A stretch of DNA of 14,603 nt, from contig DAOUZD010000002.1 in assembly GCA_030665795.1 (NCBI GenBank), positions 1 through 14,603 of the forward strand, given 5' to 3'. Made by a program: the position numbers and the translations under genes. The stretch is from Dehalococcoides sp. Lineage in GTDB: Bacteria; Chloroflexota; Dehalococcoidia; Dehalococcoidales; RBG-16-60-22. Every line of letters begins with the position of its first letter. The first letter of the stretch is position 1. The notes beneath the pieces were generated by a model. That model was not told the DNA's origin, made no database searches, and saw only the letters and a list, made by a program, of their open reading frames with translations. This document shows positions 12,319-14,603 of this stretch, one piece after another.

Positions 12319-13824
12319 TTACGACACTACGGTTACTTTTAATCCAGTTGGCTTTGAGCGCATGTGCTGGTTCAGCCTCTCCACAACTTCTCCTCCGCTG
12401 TCATAGATCACTACCTCTAGCGGCATCTGCCCTGGCAAAGTGTGGGTGGCACAGGCCATACAGGGGTCATAGGCACGAAAGGCCATCTCGACCATATTTA
12501 ATAGCCCTTCTGATACCACCTTCCCCTTCTTTATCAACCCCTGGGCTGCCTTCTTAATCGACATGTTCATCGCCGGGTTATTCATCACCGTGGCCACAAT
12601 CAGGTTCACTTTTTGAACAATGCCCTTTTCATCCGTTTGATAGTGATGGATGAGGACACCGCGAGGAGCCTCAACCATGCCTACCCCCTCGTCAGGAGTG
12701 GCGGTGGGAATAATCCTGACCTCAAGACTGGTGACCTCCCTGTCCTGGCAAAGCTCCAGGAGATGCTCCGCAGCGTACAATATTTCGATTAGCCTTGCCC
12801 AGTGAAAGGCTAGTGTGGCATGCACTGGCTTGCCTCCCAGGGTAGCAAACATCCTCTCGTACTCGGCTTGAGCTAAAGGCGTTGCCATACCATCAGCCAC
12901 ATTAAGCCGGGCTAAAGAGTTCACCCGATAAACCCCGCTCTCCTTGCCATCAACCATCCCCTTCCAGCCAACTTTCTTCAGAAAAGGGAACTTCAGATAT
13001 GACCAGGGTTCAGTGTGCTCGGCGATATAGTCTAGATAGTCAGCCGGCTTGAATATGGCAACCTCTTTCCCCTCAGGGTCAACCACGCGAATATCGCCCT
13101 CGTAGAAGTTTACCTTGTTATTGCTATCAACCAAGCCCATATAGTAGCTCTTCATGGTATAAATGTCGCCGGTTATCAGTTCCAGGTATTTCTTGTTGGC
13201 CAGGACCAAATCGTCAAATAGCTTCAGGCCAAATTTACCAAACTCAACTAATGATTTAGCCTTCTCCTCGAAGTCTTTTCGCTCTTCCTCGGTGATTGGC
13301 TTGCTCATCCCTCCCGGCAAACCACACACCGGGTGGGTCGCCTTACCACCAATGACCGCCTGAATATCCTGGGCATAAGCACGATGTTTTATCACTTCAC
13401 TGCCAACCTCAAGACCAACCTTAGCTATTAACCCCAGGATGTTTCTCTGTGCCGGGTCGCTGGTGGGCCCCAGGACAAAGTCGGGGGCAGCCAGAGCATA
13501 GAAGTGAGCAACATGAGAGTGAATCATATGGGCGCAATAGAATAATTCCCTCAGCTTCTTGGCGGCTGGAGGCGGGTCTACGTGATAGACGGCATCGGTT
13601 GCTTTGGTTGATGCCATATGGTGGGCTCCAGGACAGACCCCGCAGATGCGCGGCGTTATTCTCGGCAGCTCCTCAACTGGCCTTCCCTCGCAGAATTTCT
13701 CAAAACCGCGAAGCTCTGGTATCTGGAGATAGGCGTTCTCAACATCACCCTCATCGTTGAGAAAAATTTCTATCTTACCATGTCCCTCAAGCCTAGTTAT
13801 CGGGTCAATAGTAATCTTTTTCAC
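12319..13824 (-). CDS. [NiFe] hydrogenase large subunit (group 3c-like)
   Basis: Carries the NiFe active site for reversible H2 oxidation. The N-terminal [14 protein letters not shown] includes the conserved Glu13. The first ligand pair is Cys61-x2-Cys64 ([11 protein letters not shown]) and the second is Cys455-x2-Cys458 (DPCMACATH). A 40-residue tail after His461 (starting TLPGQMP) is the peptide expected to be removed by the endopeptidase encoded next. At 501 residues and with this style it resembles the F420-nonreducing, MvhA/VhuA-type cytoplasmic enzymes that pair with heterodisulfide-reductase-like partners. The start is GTG at 13824, overlapping the small subunit stop by four bases (GTGA). 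Exact subgroup is a judgement from sequence style. Confidence 0.93.
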   Translation of the reverse strand: MKKITIDPITRLEGHGKIEIFLNDEGDVENAYLQIPELRGFEKFCEGRPVEELPRITPRICGVCPGAHHMASTKATDAVYHVDPPPAAKKLRELFYCAHMIHSHVAHFYALAAPDFVLGPTSDPAQRNILGLIAKVGLEVGSEVIKHRAYAQDIQAVIGGKATHPVCGLPGGMSKPITEEERKDFEEKAKSLVEFGKFGLKLFDDLVLANKKYLELITGDIYTMKSYYMGLVDSNNKVNFYEGDIRVVDPEGKEVAIFKPADYLDYIAEHTEPWSYLKFPFLKKVGWKGMVDGKESGVYRVNSLARLNVADGMATPLAQAEYERMFATLGGKPVHATLAFHWARLIEILYAAEHLLELCQDREVTSLEVRIIPTATPDEGVGMVEAPRGVLIHHYQTDEKGIVQKVNLIVATVMNNPAMNMSIKKAAQGLIKKGKVVSEGLLNMVEMAFRAYDPCMACATHTLPGQMPLEVVIYDSGGEVVERLNQHMRSKPTGLKVTVVS

Positions 13825-14603
13825 TTTTCTTCTCTCCCTAAAGGTTGTTGAAGGTGTTTTCTCTTTAGCATTGAATCCGCTAGCCCAAATCGGTAGAAGG
13901 TACCGGCCGGGTCGAGTACTTCGGCTACCATCCTGGCAATCTCATCCTCCTCATTACCTTGATAGATAGAGGCAATGGCGCTAACCAGCTTTGCCCCCTG
14001 GTCAATAATCCCTGGTGGAGGCCCGAAGCAGCCGCGGCAAGGCATATTGGCTTTAATGCACCGGAGACCGCAACCGCCCCTGGTAACCGGCCCACAGCAT
14101 ATTATCCCCTGCTCCAAGAGGCATTTCTCGGGGTCAGGGATAATCTCATGGGGGCGATAAATCTTGGTTATCTTCTTCTCCTCTTTTGTCCGGTCACACT
14201 CGTCACAGAGCGTCTTATCTGAGGCAATTACTGAACCCACCGGAGGTAACTGACCGGTAGCAAAAAGGTCTACCGTCTTAAGGATGAGGTCTACTGGTGG
14301 TGGGCAGCCGGGCACAAAATACTCCACATCTACTACCTGAGCCAGGGTTAGTACGGTGTCAAAGAACTCAGGTAAGTCCAGTTCACCCTCATTAACCTTG
14401 GTTAAGGTCTGGGGAAGGGTGCCGTCAGCGTTGGCATTTGACGGTGCCTCTACATAAGCCCGCTCGAATATCTCAGCTCGGTTGGTGAAATTGGCTAGCG
14501 CCGGTATACCGCCAAAGCAGGCACAGGCGCCGAAAGCCACCATTACCTTTGACTTGGCGCGGAGCAATTGGGCAATCCTCTCTTGCTCCGAATTTCTAAT
14601 AGC
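13821..14603 (-). CDS. [NiFe] hydrogenase small subunit (MvhG-like), 5' end outside window
   Basis: Holds the Fe-S clusters that pass electrons from the active site. The frame is open to the window edge; the first visible residues AIRNSEQERIAQLLRAKSKV precede GACACFGG, VPGCPPP, CDECDR and a Cys-rich end (CCGPVTRGGCGLRCIKANMP then CRGCFGPPPG). These are the cysteines of the proximal and further clusters in the 20-kDa-subunit type small subunits of group 3 hydrogenases. There are 260 residues in the window, and part of the N-terminus (including the first CxxC) is missing. There is no twin-arginine signal in view and the family is cytoplasmic. It is the most upstream gene seen of the operon; HdrA- or MvhD-like partners may lie beyond the edge. 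Confidence 0.92.
   Translation of the reverse strand, partial: AIRNSEQERIAQLLRAKSKVMVAFGACACFGGIPALANFTNRAEIFERAYVEAPSNANADGTLPQTLTKVNEGELDLPEFFDTVLTLAQVVDVEYFVPGCPPPVDLILKTVDLFATGQLPPVGSVIASDKTLCDECDRTKEEKKITKIYRPHEIIPDPEKCLLEQGIICCGPVTRGGCGLRCIKANMPCRGCFGPPPGIIDQGAKLVSAIASIYQGNEEDEIARMVAEVLDPAGTFYRFGLADSMLKRKHLQQPLGREEK

Noticed and set aside
12297..12557. Plus-strand frame opposite the end of the hydrogenase large subunit
   Set aside because: It is antisense to a strongly conserved gene and has no family resemblance.

Overview
The window looks like a chromosomal segment from an anaerobic bacterium, most likely a member of the Chloroflexota (Dehalococcoidia-like). That placement is inferred from the style of several proteins (a molybdenum-cofactor cluster ending in two uncharacterised genes, a group 3c-like [NiFe] hydrogenase, a membrane PAS protein) and is not proven by a marker gene. 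Base composition is moderate, with two visibly AT-richer stretches: mobA, and the orphan gene at 7685-8257.

Left part, plus strand: the window opens inside a ketol-acid reductoisomerase-like gene (1-672, 5' end outside). A promoter-like sequence then precedes a tight five-gene molybdenum-cofactor operon (771-4473): mobA, moeA, mobB, a DUF362-like gene and a small Cys-containing protein. Neighbouring genes overlap by a few bases or are separated by 17.

Middle-left, minus strand: converging on that operon is a four-gene run read right to left: rnc (RNase III), a 50-residue highly charged small protein, a PflX-like radical SAM protein and acylphosphatase. A good sigma70-type promoter sits in front of rnc.

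Middle: this is a tRNA and accessory zone. It holds a small beta-rich hypothetical gene without a convincing start; a tandem tRNA-Gln(CTG)/tRNA-Glu(CTC) unit with a perfect consensus promoter and an intrinsic terminator; a tRNA-like remnant; a second promoter followed closely by a terminator; an AT-rich orphan gene; and a membrane PAS protein with no kinase domain. The gap at 8258-8654 shows nothing I can assign.

Right part, minus strand: one long operon, read right to left, encodes the [NiFe] hydrogenase small subunit (5' end outside), the large subunit, its maturation endopeptidase, HypA, HypC, an EamA-type transporter and a DUF6390-like protein. The protease and HypA serve nickel insertion and C-terminal processing of the large subunit. 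HypC serves delivery of the Fe(CN)2CO group. HypB, D, E and F are not in the window. The most notable residue-level oddities are a Gly at a metal-binding Asp of RNase III, Asn at position 3 of HypA, and Asn where HypC usually has its conserved His.
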